DNA from: Kitasatospora aureofaciens
Lineage (GTDB): Bacteria; Actinomycetota; Actinomycetes; Streptomycetales; Streptomycetaceae
Reading direction: 5' to 3'
Length of the DNA: 64,000 bases
Assembly: GCF_001188955.3 (NCBI RefSeq)
Contig: NZ_JPRF03000097.1
Coordinates: forward strand, 1-64,000
Positions 15,677 through 24,786 of this stretch are shown in pieces. The notes under the pieces were generated by a model that saw only the letters and a program-made list of their open reading frames with translations, was not told the origin of the DNA and ran no database searches. Made by a program: the position numbers and the translations under genes. Within the stretch, counting starts at the first letter, position 1, and the number at the start of each line of letters is the position of its first letter.

Positions 15677-18253
15677 TCAGTACTGGGTGCTGACGGTCAC
15701 TCCGCTGAAGTCCGTGGTGGCGTACAGGCTGACGTACCGGTAGCCCGCGGTGGTGTTGGTGACGGTGAGGGTCTGGGCGGTGCCCGGGTTGGTGGAGGCG
15801 GCGGTGTGGGCCGCCGGGGAGGCCCAGGTGTCGGCGTTGTAGTAGAGGGCCGCGCTGCCGGTTCCGCCGGAGGCGGAGACCTTCAGGGTCGTGGTGCCGG
15901 CCGGCAGGTAGAGGTAGAAGTAGTCGAGGTTCCCGGCGGTGCGGGCCTGGTTCGGACGGGAGCAGTTCCGGCCGAGGGCGTCGGTGCGCGGGTCGGTGCA
16001 GGTGGGCAGGGTGGCGCTGCCGCCCGTGGTGACGGTGACCGAGGCCGGGGTGCTGGCGGACGTGCCGTCGCTGTCGGTGACGGTCAGGGCGACGGTGTAG
16101 GTGCCGGCGGCGGCGTAGGTGTGGACCGGGTTCCGCTCGTCGGAGCTGCTGCCGTCACCGAAGGTCCAGTGCCAGGAGGCCAGCGACGCAGCGGGGTTGG
16201 TCTCGACGGACTTGTCCGTCAGGGTGACGGTGGCGCCGTCGACGGACTGGCCGAAGAGGGCGGTGGGGCCGTGGGCGTAGCAGGCGCCGGCGGCGCAGGC
16301 GGCCAGCCAGCTGTCGAAGTCGGCGTCGTAGGAGGTGCCGAGACCGTTGTAGACCGCGTAGCCGCCCTGGTAGTCGCCGGTGCGGAAGTGGCCGAGCACG
16401 TTCTGGACGTCGGCGGGGTGCTTCTCGAACATGTAGCGCACGGCGAGGTAGCCCCACGGGTAGGTGCGCACCGTGTCCGAGTTGTCGTAGGTGTTCTGGA
16501 AGATCGTGCTGAGCTTGTACCGGTGCGCGGCGGCCTCGTCCATCGCCTGGGTGTCGGTGGTGCCGCGGTAGGCGTAGGACTCGTACTCGGCGACGCCCTC
16601 GATCCACCAGATGTCCGGGACGGAGATCTCGGTGGAGAAGTTGCCCTTCATGTCGTAGATGTTGTCGAGGTAGTGGGTGTACTCGTGGTTGAGGTTCCAC
16701 ACGTTGGCGGGGAAGCCGTCGTTCCACGCCTTCTGGTACATCACCGAAACGGGCCTGTTGTTGGGGTCGGTGACGTCCATGATGGTCTCGCCGCCGTTGT
16801 CCGTGGAGTTGCCGTAGATCGCCCAGGAGTAGGTCTGGTAGTCCTCCCGGCTGGAGAAGACGGCGAGGGTGATGGTCTTGCCGTACTGGTCGGGGACGGC
16901 CCCGTTGTCCTTGACGAGGTTGTGGAAGAACGTGTCCTCGCCGCGCAGGCTCTCGCAGACGGTCGACAGCTCCTCGGGGGAGAGGCCCTCGGTGCGTATG
17001 GTGCGGTTGTCGCACACCAGGGTGTTCGGCAGGACGGCGGCGGTGAGCTTGCCGGGCAGGTCGCAGGTGCCGTAGTAGGAGCACTGGGCGTTGTCGTACT
17101 GGTTGGCGTTGTACGCGGTGTAGACGTACAGCTTGCCGACGGCGCCGGAGATCGGAGTGCTGTCCAGCACCTTCTTGACCAGCGGCTTGGCGAAGGCCTC
17201 GATGCTGCCGCCGTCGCCGGCGGTGCGGGCGAGGTCGTTGCCGGCGTTGACGTCGAGGAAGGCGTTGGGGGTGGTGAGCAGGTCCTTGTGGTTCTGCGCG
17301 AAGTTCGCCAGCGTGGTGGCCACGCTCGGGTCGGCGGTGACGGCCTTGACGTAGTCCGGGTTCCAGTTGGCGCGCCACAGCGGCGCCCACAGCACGGAGT
17401 TGACGGCGTTGACCATCTTCGGGAACGCGTTGTACCCGTTGTCGTAGCTGCTGAGGACCTGCTGGTAGACCTTCAGGTAGCGGGCCTGGATGTTCGCGCT
17501 GTCGGTGAGGACCAGCACCTCGCCGAGCACGGCGCCGTTGGCGTCGCTGACGTCCTTGCGGTGCGCGGTCGCGAAGAAGGCGTCGAGGCCGGCCTGGACG
17601 GCGGAGGTGAGCGTGGCGTCGTAGGGGCCCACGGCACTCGCGTTGTTGGACTGGACGTAGTAGCCGGCCCGCAGGAAGAGCACGAGCTGCAGGAGGTTGG
17701 CGGAGTTGTCCCCGGTGTACTTCGCCGCCTGGGCCTTGAAGGCGTTGGCGACGGCGAGCATCTGCGACTGCTTGAAGACCTTGCCCGCGTCGGTGCCGGT
17801 GACGTTGAACAGCGTCTTGACGCAGTCCGTGGTCGCCCCCTGGACGAAGGAGACCAGGGCGGCGCCGCTGCGGCTGCCGAAGTCGGCGGACGTACAGCTG
17901 GGCGCGGCCGGGGCCTGCGCGGTCAGTGCGCGTTTGGCCGCGGGCGAGGTGGAGCGGGAGTCCGGGGCGGTCTGGACGGCCGTCCCGGTGGGCTGGAGCG
18001 ACTGGCCGAGCAGCTCCGGCGGGAGCGGCGCAGCCGTGCGGCCCAGGTCCTCGGAGGTGTCGGCGGCGGCGGTCTCCGCGCCGAACGGCTTCGGCGCGGC
18101 GGCCCCGGCCCGGGCCGGGGCCTGTGCCTGGGGCGTCGGGTTCGCGGCCGCGACGGTCGTCGCCGACGCGGCGAGGGCGGGGGTCGGTAGCAGGGTGGCG
18201 GGGCCGGCGAGGGCGGCGGCCACCAGGAGCGGAAGGGATTGGCGCAGACGCAC
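15677..18253 (-). CDS. secreted M9 collagenase with PKD and PPC domains
   Basis: 858 residues from GTG 18253 (AAGGA upstream); the signal peptide RLRQSLPLLVAAALAGPAT ends near the PALA-AS cleavage site. M9N activator region about residues 90-390. The gluzincin motif HEYTH sits near residue 521-525 with the third zinc ligand Glu in WIEGVAEYESY about 28 residues later. Then a PKD domain (WHWTFGDGSSSDERNPVHTY) and a C-terminal pre-peptidase (PPC) beta-sandwich (YFYLYLPAGTTTLKVSASGG). Degrades collagen or gelatin outside the cell. Length and order fit Streptomyces/Vibrio collagenases. Monocistronic. Confidence 0.93.
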   Translation of the reverse strand: MRLRQSLPLLVAAALAGPATLLPTPALAASATTVAAANPTPQAQAPARAGAAAPKPFGAETAAADTSEDLGRTAAPLPPELLGQSLQPTGTAVQTAPDSRSTSPAAKRALTAQAPAAPSCTSADFGSRSGAALVSFVQGATTDCVKTLFNVTGTDAGKVFKQSQMLAVANAFKAQAAKYTGDNSANLLQLVLFLRAGYYVQSNNASAVGPYDATLTSAVQAGLDAFFATAHRKDVSDANGAVLGEVLVLTDSANIQARYLKVYQQVLSSYDNGYNAFPKMVNAVNSVLWAPLWRANWNPDYVKAVTADPSVATTLANFAQNHKDLLTTPNAFLDVNAGNDLARTAGDGGSIEAFAKPLVKKVLDSTPISGAVGKLYVYTAYNANQYDNAQCSYYGTCDLPGKLTAAVLPNTLVCDNRTIRTEGLSPEELSTVCESLRGEDTFFHNLVKDNGAVPDQYGKTITLAVFSSREDYQTYSWAIYGNSTDNGGETIMDVTDPNNRPVSVMYQKAWNDGFPANVWNLNHEYTHYLDNIYDMKGNFSTEISVPDIWWIEGVAEYESYAYRGTTDTQAMDEAAAHRYKLSTIFQNTYDNSDTVRTYPWGYLAVRYMFEKHPADVQNVLGHFRTGDYQGGYAVYNGLGTSYDADFDSWLAACAAGACYAHGPTALFGQSVDGATVTLTDKSVETNPAASLASWHWTFGDGSSSDERNPVHTYAAAGTYTVALTVTDSDGTSASTPASVTVTTGGSATLPTCTDPRTDALGRNCSRPNQARTAGNLDYFYLYLPAGTTTLKVSASGGTGSAALYYNADTWASPAAHTAASTNPGTAQTLTVTNTTAGYRYVSLYATTDFSGVTVSTQY

Positions 18254-18593
18254 TGCGGTGTCCTTGTCCTGAGGTGGGGGAGGTGACGCGGCGTCGGCCA
18301 CGAGGTGAAGGGGAAGTTGACGTGTGACCTGTCACCGGAATCAGGGTCAGAACAATGTCACAGGTTATATGTCATCGCAAGAGTGTGCGCGGCAGTGCCT
18401 CCGACGGCCGTCGGCAGCCGCCGGAGTCCTCAAATCACGTGTGGGAGAAGCGAAACGGCCGGACCGGCTTCCCGCCGGCGGGGCCCGGCCGAGGAGCGGG
18501 GGCTGCCAGGTACCGGCGCGCGGGCGGGGGACGCCGGACGGGCGAGAGGACCGGCCGCGGGAGCGCGTCGTTCGACCAGCGCGAGAGGGACCG
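18254..18593. other. upstream region of the collagenase gene, no gene seen
   Basis: Includes a local AT-rich stretch (18350-18375, with TTATAT). A dyad GTGAC-CT-GTCAC at 18324-18335, 71 bp upstream of the GTG, resembles an operator, and a related GTCACAGGT element lies at 18357-18365. This is the likely promoter/control region of the collagenase gene, and the region downstream of the LLM gene. Confidence 0.4.
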
Positions 18594-19622
18594 TCAGACC
18601 AAGGGCGACCAGCCGAGGGCGGGGCCGAGCCGGGTGGCGAGGTCGGTGAGGATCTGCACGTAGTCCTGGTGCTCGAAGGTGAACGGCAGGGCGAAGGCGA
18701 CTTCGTCGACCTCCTGGTAGCCGGCGTGGGCGCGCAGCCGTTCGGCGAGCTCCTCGGAGGTGCCGACCAGGTCCGGGGCGAACAGCAGCCCGCCCGGGCC
18801 CTGCGGGGCGAGGGTGCGCGGGGTGCGGGCGAGGGCGTACGCCTCGTACTTGGCGCGCTGCTCGGGGGTGGCGCTGTCGGTGGGGACGACCACCAGGCCC
18901 TGGGAGACCCGGGCGCGCTCGCCCGCGGGGTGCAGGGCGCGGAAGGCTCGGATCTGCTCGGCCTGGATCGTGGCGAAGTCCGCTGCGGATTCGCCCGGTT
19001 CGGGCTTCACGACGCTGCTGGTCAGCAGGTTGAGCCCGTGTTCGCCCGCCCAGCGGGCCGAGCGCAGACTGCCGGCGCCGTACCAGAGCCGATCGGCCAG
19101 CCCGGGGGAGTGCGGCTGGACGCGGCGCGAGTACACCTCGATGCCCTCGGTGCCGGCGAAGTCGGAGGCGTCCTCGCCGCGGACCAGGGCGAGCAGGCGT
19201 TCGGCGCGGCGGTGGCCGAAGTCCTCGTGGTCGCCGGTGTCCGGGTAGAGGGCGCCGCGCACGTGCTCGTAGTGGGTCGGCCGGCCGACGCTGAAGCCGG
19301 GGTTGAGCCGGCCGCCGGAGAGCAGGTCGACGGTGGCGAGGTCCTCGGCGAGCCGCAGCGGGTTCTCCCAGCCGAGCGGGACGACGGCGGTGCCGAGCTG
19401 GATGCGGCTGGTGCGCTGGGTGGCGGCGGCGAGGACGGCGACGGGTGAGGAGATCCCGTACTGGAGGTGGCGGTGGCGCAGCCAGGCGCTGTCGAAGCCG
19501 AGCCGCTCGCCGAGGGTGATGAGGTCGAGGGTGGACTCGTGGCCCCGGCGCGGATCGGCCTCGTCGAAGAGCCCGATGGTGAGGAAGCCGAGTTTCCGCA
19601 GCGGGCGGGGGGTGGGCGGCAT
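18594..19622 (-). CDS. LLM-class flavin-dependent oxidoreductase
   Basis: 342 residues, bacterial luciferase-like TIM barrel: KLGFLTIGLFDEADPRRGHE, FDSAWLRHRHLQYGISSPVA, IQLGTAVVPLGWENPLRLAE and LLSGGRLNPGFSVGRP. The F420 versus FMN preference cannot be told with certainty. ATG 19622 is chosen because the fold begins directly after it. Upstream are a 14-bp palindrome and a helically phased repeat array, suggesting tight regulation. Confidence 0.87.
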   Translation of the reverse strand: MPPTPRPLRKLGFLTIGLFDEADPRRGHESTLDLITLGERLGFDSAWLRHRHLQYGISSPVAVLAAATQRTSRIQLGTAVVPLGWENPLRLAEDLATVDLLSGGRLNPGFSVGRPTHYEHVRGALYPDTGDHEDFGHRRAERLLALVRGEDASDFAGTEGIEVYSRRVQPHSPGLADRLWYGAGSLRSARWAGEHGLNLLTSSVVKPEPGESAADFATIQAEQIRAFRALHPAGERARVSQGLVVVPTDSATPEQRAKYEAYALARTPRTLAPQGPGGLLFAPDLVGTSEELAERLRAHAGYQEVDEVAFALPFTFEHQDYVQILTDLATRLGPALGWSPLV

Positions 19623-19713
19623 GGTGGCGGCTCCGCGGGGGATCCAGCGGCCCCGGGGAGGGCCGGACGGCTGGTGCGCGTCGACCGTACGCAGGCGGTC
19701 CGCGGCCCGACAA

Positions 19714-19780
19714 GATCGCGCGCGATCCGGACAGCGGATCGCAACGGGCCGCAACGCGAAGCAACGCGGCGCAACGCGCG
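19714..19780. promoter_or_regulatory. palindrome plus four 10-bp-phased GCAACG repeats
   Basis: GATCGCGCGCGATC (19714-19727) is a perfect 14-bp palindrome. From 19741 to 19780 the hexamer GCAACG occurs four times at exactly 10-bp spacing, each followed by four variable bases. One-turn phasing places all copies on the same DNA face. Located 92-158 bp upstream of the LLM start. Confidence 0.6.
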
Positions 19781-19822
19781 CCGGGGCCTGCCCGGCGGGA
19801 TCCGCCGGGCAGGCCCCGGCGC
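19778..19822 (-). terminator. perfect 21-bp hairpin after the SCO5389-like gene
   Basis: Arms 19778-19798 and 19802-19822 are exact complements with a three-base loop (GAT). It begins 20 bases past the stop of the minus-strand gene at 19843. One of the most stable hairpins in the window. Confidence 0.85.
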
Positions 19823-19842
19823 ACGCCGGTCGTGCGCCTGGG

Positions 19843-20232
19843 TCAGCAGCTGCGCAGCTCCGGGCTCTGGTTGCGGATCTGGTTGTGCAGCGAGGTGAAC
19901 TCGCGGTAGGCCTTGCTGTCCTCGGAGCCGGGGCGGAAGGCCCCGACGCGGTGGCAGTTGACGAAGGCGAGCTTCACGCCGAAGTGGTCCTCCAGACTGC
20001 CCCGGATGGCGTTGCTGGCCAGCGCGCGCAGCAGCTGGGCGCGCTGCTCGTCGCTGGGCGTGGTGTTGTCGGTGGTGAACTCGGCCTCGGTGGCAGCGAG
20101 TTCGGTGCTGAGTCCGGCGACGACCTGGTAGGCGTACGGGAGCGAGGCGCGGACGGTGTCGAGGAAGTCGGCCTCGTCCACGCGGCCGTTGCGGGCCTGG
20201 TCGAGCAGGGCGGGGGAGACGTCGAGCGACAT
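19843..20232 (-). CDS. SCO5389-family-like small protein
   Basis: 129 residues after AGAGGA. Begins MSLDVSPALLDQARNGRVDE, has LPYAYQVVAGLSTELAAT, LLRALASNAIRGSLEDHFGV and LAFVNCHRVGAF, and ends NQSPELRSC. From memory this matches the conserved streptomycete SCO5389 family, which also ends NQSPELRDC; function unknown. The terminal Cys may suggest modification or metal contact (inference). A Zur-like box lies in its promoter region. Confidence 0.75.
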   Translation of the reverse strand: MSLDVSPALLDQARNGRVDEADFLDTVRASLPYAYQVVAGLSTELAATEAEFTTDNTTPSDEQRAQLLRALASNAIRGSLEDHFGVKLAFVNCHRVGAFRPGSEDSKAYREFTSLHNQIRNQSPELRSC

Positions 20233-20289
20233 GGAGGTCCTCTTTCGCGGGGCGCGCGCAGGGCGCGGCCGGGGGACGGTCGACGAAGA

Positions 20290-20304
20290 TGAAAACCATT
20301 TGCG
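20290..20304. promoter_or_regulatory. possible Zur-like box
   Basis: On the minus strand CGCAAATGGTTTTCA agrees at 12 of 15 positions with the Streptomyces Zur box form TGAAAATGATTTTCA. It is 58-72 bp upstream of the SCO5389-like start. The left half-site is poor, so this is only a candidate. Confidence 0.3.
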
Positions 20305-20336
20305 TAAGAGACTGTCCTGGACGCCCCGACGGTCTG

Positions 20337-21908
20337 TCAAGTACCGACCCCCGAGGGGCCGGCGCCCGGCCCGCCGTCCGAGCGGCCGGCGACCGCCGCC
20401 TGCGGCACCCGCCGCACCTTGATGACGAACACCGCGATCAGCACCGCGAGCGCGGCGAACACCAGTCCCATCCGGAAGGCGGCTTCGATGCCGTGCGCCA
20501 GCACCTGGGAGGAGTACGGCGCCGGCAGCTTCCCGCTCGCCCGGAACTGGAGGGCCTGCTGCGGGGTGGCCTGGCCGAGGAACTTCCCGACCTGCTGCCG
20601 GGCCTCGTTGCGGCTCGCCGTGCCGAAAACCGTGACCAGGATCGACAGGCCGAGCGAACCGCCCACCTGCTGGGTGGTGTTGAGCATGCCGGTGGCCGCC
20701 CCGGTCTCGTGCGGGGCGACCTGCGAGACGGCGGTGAGCATCGCCGGGACGAAGATCGAGCCCATTCCGAAGCCGAACAGCAGCGTCGGCCCGAGGATGC
20801 CGCCCACGAAGGTGCTGTCGACGTCGATCCGGGTCGCCCAGAACACCCCGCACAGCACCAGGGCCGAGCCGGTGACCAGGAACGGCTTCGGGCCCCACCG
20901 CAGCTGGTTGCGCGCGGCGAACTGGGCGGCCGCCACGATCGCCGCGCTGATCGGCAGGAAGGCGAAACCGGCCCGCAGCGGGCTGTAGTTCAGGATCTCC
21001 TGCACGAACAGGGTGATGAAGAAGAAGATGCCGAACATCGTCGCCGCCACGCACAGCATCAGGCCGTACACACCCGAGCGGTTGCGTTCGCGGAACAGGT
21101 GCAGCGGGGTGATCGGCTGCGGCACCCGTCGCTCGTTCACCAGGAAGGCCGCCAGCAGTGCGACCGCCAGGCTGAACGCGGTGAGCGTGACGGCGTCCGT
21201 CCAGCCGTGGTCGGAGGCCCGGATGAAGCCGTACACCAGCGACACCATGCCCACCGTGGCGGTGAACGCGCCGGTCAGGTCGAAGCGCCCGGGGTGCCGC
21301 TCGGACTCGTTGATGTACAGCGGTGCCAGTACCGCGATCGCGACGGCGATCGGCACGTTGACGAACAGCACCCACCGCCAGGACAGCCAGGAGGTCAGCA
21401 TGCCGCCGAGCAGCAGGCCCACCGTGCCGCCCGCACCGGCCACGGCGGAGTACACCCCGAACGCGCGGTTGCGCTCCGGGCCCTCCTTGAAGTTGGTGGC
21501 GATCAGCGCCAGGGCGGTCGGCGAGGCGATCGCCCCGCCCAGCCCCTGGAGCGCCCGGGCCGCCAGCAGCCAGGCCGGGGACTGGGCGACCCCGCCGAGC
21601 AGCGAGGCCAGGCCGAACACCAGCACGCCGACGATGAACACCCGCCGGCGCCCGAGGATGTCGCCGGCACGCCCGCCGAGCAGCAGCAGCCCGCCGAAGG
21701 TGAGGGTGTAGGCGTTGATCACCCAGGACAGGTCGGTGGTGGAGAACTTCAGCGCCTGCTGGATGTGCGGCAGGGCGATGTTCACGATCGTGACGTCGAG
21801 AACCACCATCAGCTGGGTGGCCGCGATGACGGTGAGGGCTATCCCTGGGCGCTGGCCCCGACCTGCGGTCGCGGGCGGCGCCGTGGCCTGGGCACGCGAG
21901 GTGGCCAT
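20337..21908 (-). CDS. DHA2 (EmrB/QacA) family MFS drug exporter
   Basis: 523 residues, 14 predicted helices. Motif D1-like MVVLDVTIVNIALPHIQQAL in helix 1, motif A LLLGGRAGDILGRRRVFI, and motif C-like AVAGAGGTVGLLLGGML mark a proton-drug antiporter of the 14-helix group. ATG 21908 after GGGGGA. No adjacent regulator on its own strand; the double Lrp gene lies upstream. Substrate unknown. Confidence 0.93.
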   Translation of the reverse strand: MATSRAQATAPPATAGRGQRPGIALTVIAATQLMVVLDVTIVNIALPHIQQALKFSTTDLSWVINAYTLTFGGLLLLGGRAGDILGRRRVFIVGVLVFGLASLLGGVAQSPAWLLAARALQGLGGAIASPTALALIATNFKEGPERNRAFGVYSAVAGAGGTVGLLLGGMLTSWLSWRWVLFVNVPIAVAIAVLAPLYINESERHPGRFDLTGAFTATVGMVSLVYGFIRASDHGWTDAVTLTAFSLAVALLAAFLVNERRVPQPITPLHLFRERNRSGVYGLMLCVAATMFGIFFFITLFVQEILNYSPLRAGFAFLPISAAIVAAAQFAARNQLRWGPKPFLVTGSALVLCGVFWATRIDVDSTFVGGILGPTLLFGFGMGSIFVPAMLTAVSQVAPHETGAATGMLNTTQQVGGSLGLSILVTVFGTASRNEARQQVGKFLGQATPQQALQFRASGKLPAPYSSQVLAHGIEAAFRMGLVFAALAVLIAVFVIKVRRVPQAAVAGRSDGGPGAGPSGVGT

Positions 21909-22077
21909 GGCAGGTCCCCCAATGGCTCGGGGCGAACGACGGGCAGGGAACGGGTTCGTTCACCACCAATGACAGTAGACCCGGCCGATAGGGAACACAA
22001 CCGTTCATTACGGGCACGCAGTGTTTTCCGGACAATAACTGATCAGGGGTGTGAAAGCGGCCCGTCGCCGGGCGTCG

Positions 22078-23067
22078 TCACGTCCGGTTCGCGGCCTGCT
22101 TGACGGTACGGATCACCGGCGCCGTCTCGACCTGGAGGACGGCCGGGAGGGCGGCGACCCTCGTGGTCAGGTAGCGGTACAGCGCCCGCTGGTCCGCGCA
22201 GACCACGGTGGCGTACAGGTTGGTCGGGCCGGTCGTGGCGGCGGCGAAGGCGACCTCGGGGTGGCCCGCCAGCGCCCGGCCGGCCGCTTCGAGGTGCGGG
22301 GGCGCGACCGAGAGCCACAGCAGGGTCCGGGTGCCGGCGCCGAGCAGGCGCCGGTCGCAGTCGACGTCCAGGTAGAGCACCCCGCGTTCGCGCAGCTCCG
22401 CCATCCGGCGCCGGACCGTCGTGGGCGACCAGCCGGTCAGCCCGGCCAGCTGCTCGAAACCGGCGCGGCCGTCGGCGGCGAGCGCGGCGAGCAGTTTGCG
22501 GTCGCCGTCGTCGAGCCGTACGGGCCGGTCCGGCAGCGGGCCGACCGGTTCCGGCCGGTGCGGCGGCGGAGCAGGGCGCAGCGCCTCGACGGCCTGCGCG
22601 TCCAGCGGGCCCAGTTTGGCGATGAGGCTGTCCGGGCCGCCGTAGAAGGTGTGCAGGACGGAGTGGGCGCTCACCCCCTCCACCCGGGGGGTGCGCGGGA
22701 GGCGGGCCAGCAGCAGCGCCTCGCTGTCGGCCTCGCTCTCGGCGCGGACCGTACAGGTGATCTCGGTGCCGCCGGAGGACAGGCTCACCCAGGCGGTCTC
22801 GGGGCGCCGGGCCAGCGCCTCGGCGACCGCGACCGCCGCGGACGGCGCGCAGCGCACCCGCAGCAGCCACAGCACCGCGCCCAGCGCCGTCGGGTCGATC
22901 CCGCCGAGCACCCGCACCGCGCCGGTCGAACGCAACCTGGCGTACCGGCGGGCGACGGTGCGGTCCGACACCCCGAGGACGGCGGCGATCGTGCTGAACG
23001 GAGCCCGGCCGTCCACCTGGAGGGCGTGGACGAGGCGGCGGTCCAGGTCGTCGTAGTCGGATTCCAC
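22078..23067 (-). CDS. tandem-duplicated Lrp/AsnC family regulator
   Basis: 329 residues comprising two complete Lrp units. Unit 1 (1-155): LDRRLVHALQVDGRAPFSTI then AAVLGVSDRTVARRYARL and an Lrp ligand domain. Unit 2 (175-325): LDDGDRKLLAALAADGRAGF then GLTGWSPTTVRRRMAELRER and a second domain. Fused double Lrp proteins occur in actinobacteria and would dimerise within one chain. It diverges from the FAD monooxygenase gene, its likely target. Confidence 0.88.
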   Translation of the reverse strand: MESDYDDLDRRLVHALQVDGRAPFSTIAAVLGVSDRTVARRYARLRSTGAVRVLGGIDPTALGAVLWLLRVRCAPSAAVAVAEALARRPETAWVSLSSGGTEITCTVRAESEADSEALLLARLPRTPRVEGVSAHSVLHTFYGGPDSLIAKLGPLDAQAVEALRPAPPPHRPEPVGPLPDRPVRLDDGDRKLLAALAADGRAGFEQLAGLTGWSPTTVRRRMAELRERGVLYLDVDCDRRLLGAGTRTLLWLSVAPPHLEAAGRALAGHPEVAFAAATTGPTNLYATVVCADQRALYRYLTTRVAALPAVLQVETAPVIRTVKQAANRT

Positions 23068-23193
23068 CGCGCCGAGCGTAGCCGGTGTCGGATCCCGCCG
23101 CCATCGCGCCGGTCACTCGCCCAACCGCCCCCGGTGGCGCGAACGTTGGCCCCGTCACGAGAACACTTTTCGACGGGAACCAGGGAGACAACC

Positions 23194-24663
23194 ATGGACA
23201 CCGACGTACTCGTCGTCGGCGCCGGCCCGACCGGACTGACGGCGGCCAACGAACTGCTGCTGGCGGGCGCCTCGACCGTACTGGCCGACCGGCTGCCGCA
23301 GCCCAGCGCCCTGTCCCGGGCCGGCGGCATGCAGTCCCGTACGGTCGAGGCGCTCGACCAGCGCGGTCTGCTGGAACCGCTGCTGACCACCGGGCACCAC
23401 CCGGTCGGCACCAGCCACTTCGCCGGCATCCCGCTGCCGGCCGACGACGACTCCCGCCCCCGACTGCCGTGGCGTTCCGTTCCGCAGGTCGAGCTGGAGG
23501 GCTTCTTCGAGAAGCACCTCGCCGCACAGGGTCTGCACGTCCGGCGCGACCACGAGCTGGTCGGCCTCGCCCAGGACGAAGAAGGCGTCACCGCGAGCTT
23601 CGCCAACGGCCGTACCGTGCGGGCTCGTTACCTGATCGCCGCCGACGGCGGCCACAGCACGGCGCGCTCGCTGCTGAAGGCCGAGTTCCCCGGCCGGGCT
23701 GGCACGGCGACCACGATCGCCGCCGACGTCCGGCTCAGCGGCACCGAGCAGCTGGGCACGCACCACCGCGCCGAGGACGGCACCTGGGCCGCGGTGTTCC
23801 CTCTCGGCACCGACGGCCGGGGCAGGCCGCTGCGCCGCCTCGCCCTGGGCGGGCCGGGCCGGTCGGTGCCCAGGGACGTCCCGATCACCGAGGAGGAGAT
23901 CCGCACCGGGCTGCGCGCCGTTTTCGGCGAGCGGGTGCAACTGCTCGAACTGCGCCATGCCCGCCGGATCACCAATGCGGCCCGGCAGGCGGCGCAGTAC
24001 CGGCACGGCCGGGTGTTCCTGGCCGGCGACGCCGCCCACGTCCACCTCCCGCTCGGCGCCCAGGGCATGAACAGCGGCATGCAGGACGCCTTCAACCTGG
24101 GCTGGAAGCTCGGCGCCGCCGTGCGCGGCTGGGCACCGGAGGGCCTGCTCGACAGCTACCACACCGAACGCCACCTGGCCGGTGCCCTGGTGCTGCGCAA
24201 CGTCCAGGCGCAGAGCCTGCTGATGGACTGGACGGGCAGCGGAGACCCTGAGGTGACGGCCGCCCGGGAGCTTTTCACCGAGCTGGCCGAACTGCCGGAG
24301 GTGCGGCGCCGCCTCGGCGACCTGATGGCCGGGACGGCCATCCGCTACCCGATGCCGGACGCCGCTCCCCACCCGCTCCTCGGCGGCCCCGCACCGGACG
24401 TCGACCTCGGCCCGACCCGGCTGCACGAGCTGCTGCGCTCCGGGCGCGGGGTGCTGCTAGACCCGCGGGGCGACCTTGCCGGGACCGTCGCCCCCTGGTC
24501 GGACCGGGTCGACCGCTTCGGCCGCACCGGCCGCGCCGACCGGGGCGCTGTGGCGGCCGAACCGATGCTGGTGCGCCCGGACGGCCACGTCTGCTGGGTC
24601 GGTGTTTCGGAGTCCCTGCGGCCCTCCCTCGCCCGCTGGTTCGGCGCCCCGGTGTCCGGCTGA
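23194..24663 (+). CDS. FAD-dependent aromatic monooxygenase (PheA/TfdB family)
   Basis: 489 residues after AGGGAGA. FAD-binding GAGPTG at residues 8-13 (DVLVVGAGPTGLTAANELLL), DG motif YLIAADGGHSTARSLL, and GD motif FLAGDAAHVHLPLGAQGMNS near residue 275. The C-terminal 100 residues form the usual thioredoxin-like tail. Family includes tetracycline/rifampicin monooxygenases and polyketide hydroxylases; the exact substrate cannot be read. Divergent Lrp regulator suggests inducible expression, perhaps protecting against an aromatic compound. Confidence 0.9.
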   Translation: MDTDVLVVGAGPTGLTAANELLLAGASTVLADRLPQPSALSRAGGMQSRTVEALDQRGLLEPLLTTGHHPVGTSHFAGIPLPADDDSRPRLPWRSVPQVELEGFFEKHLAAQGLHVRRDHELVGLAQDEEGVTASFANGRTVRARYLIAADGGHSTARSLLKAEFPGRAGTATTIAADVRLSGTEQLGTHHRAEDGTWAAVFPLGTDGRGRPLRRLALGGPGRSVPRDVPITEEEIRTGLRAVFGERVQLLELRHARRITNAARQAAQYRHGRVFLAGDAAHVHLPLGAQGMNSGMQDAFNLGWKLGAAVRGWAPEGLLDSYHTERHLAGALVLRNVQAQSLLMDWTGSGDPEVTAARELFTELAELPEVRRRLGDLMAGTAIRYPMPDAAPHPLLGGPAPDVDLGPTRLHELLRSGRGVLLDPRGDLAGTVAPWSDRVDRFGRTGRADRGAVAAEPMLVRPDGHVCWVGVSESLRPSLARWFGAPVSG

Positions 24664-24786
24664 TCGTCCGTTTGCCGGGGCGGGGACGGCCGCCGGGGCC
24701 GCCCGCGCCCCGGCACGGCTAACGGGGTCACGACGTCGGCACGTATGTCACGGCCTCGGCCCGTAGTCGCCTGTGAGCCGCCCGGC

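Noticed and set aside
15806..18190. 794-codon open frame opposite the collagenase gene
   Set aside because: Gly/Val/Ala/Arg-only composition with no domain; an artefact of GC-rich third positions antisense to a well-supported M9 gene.
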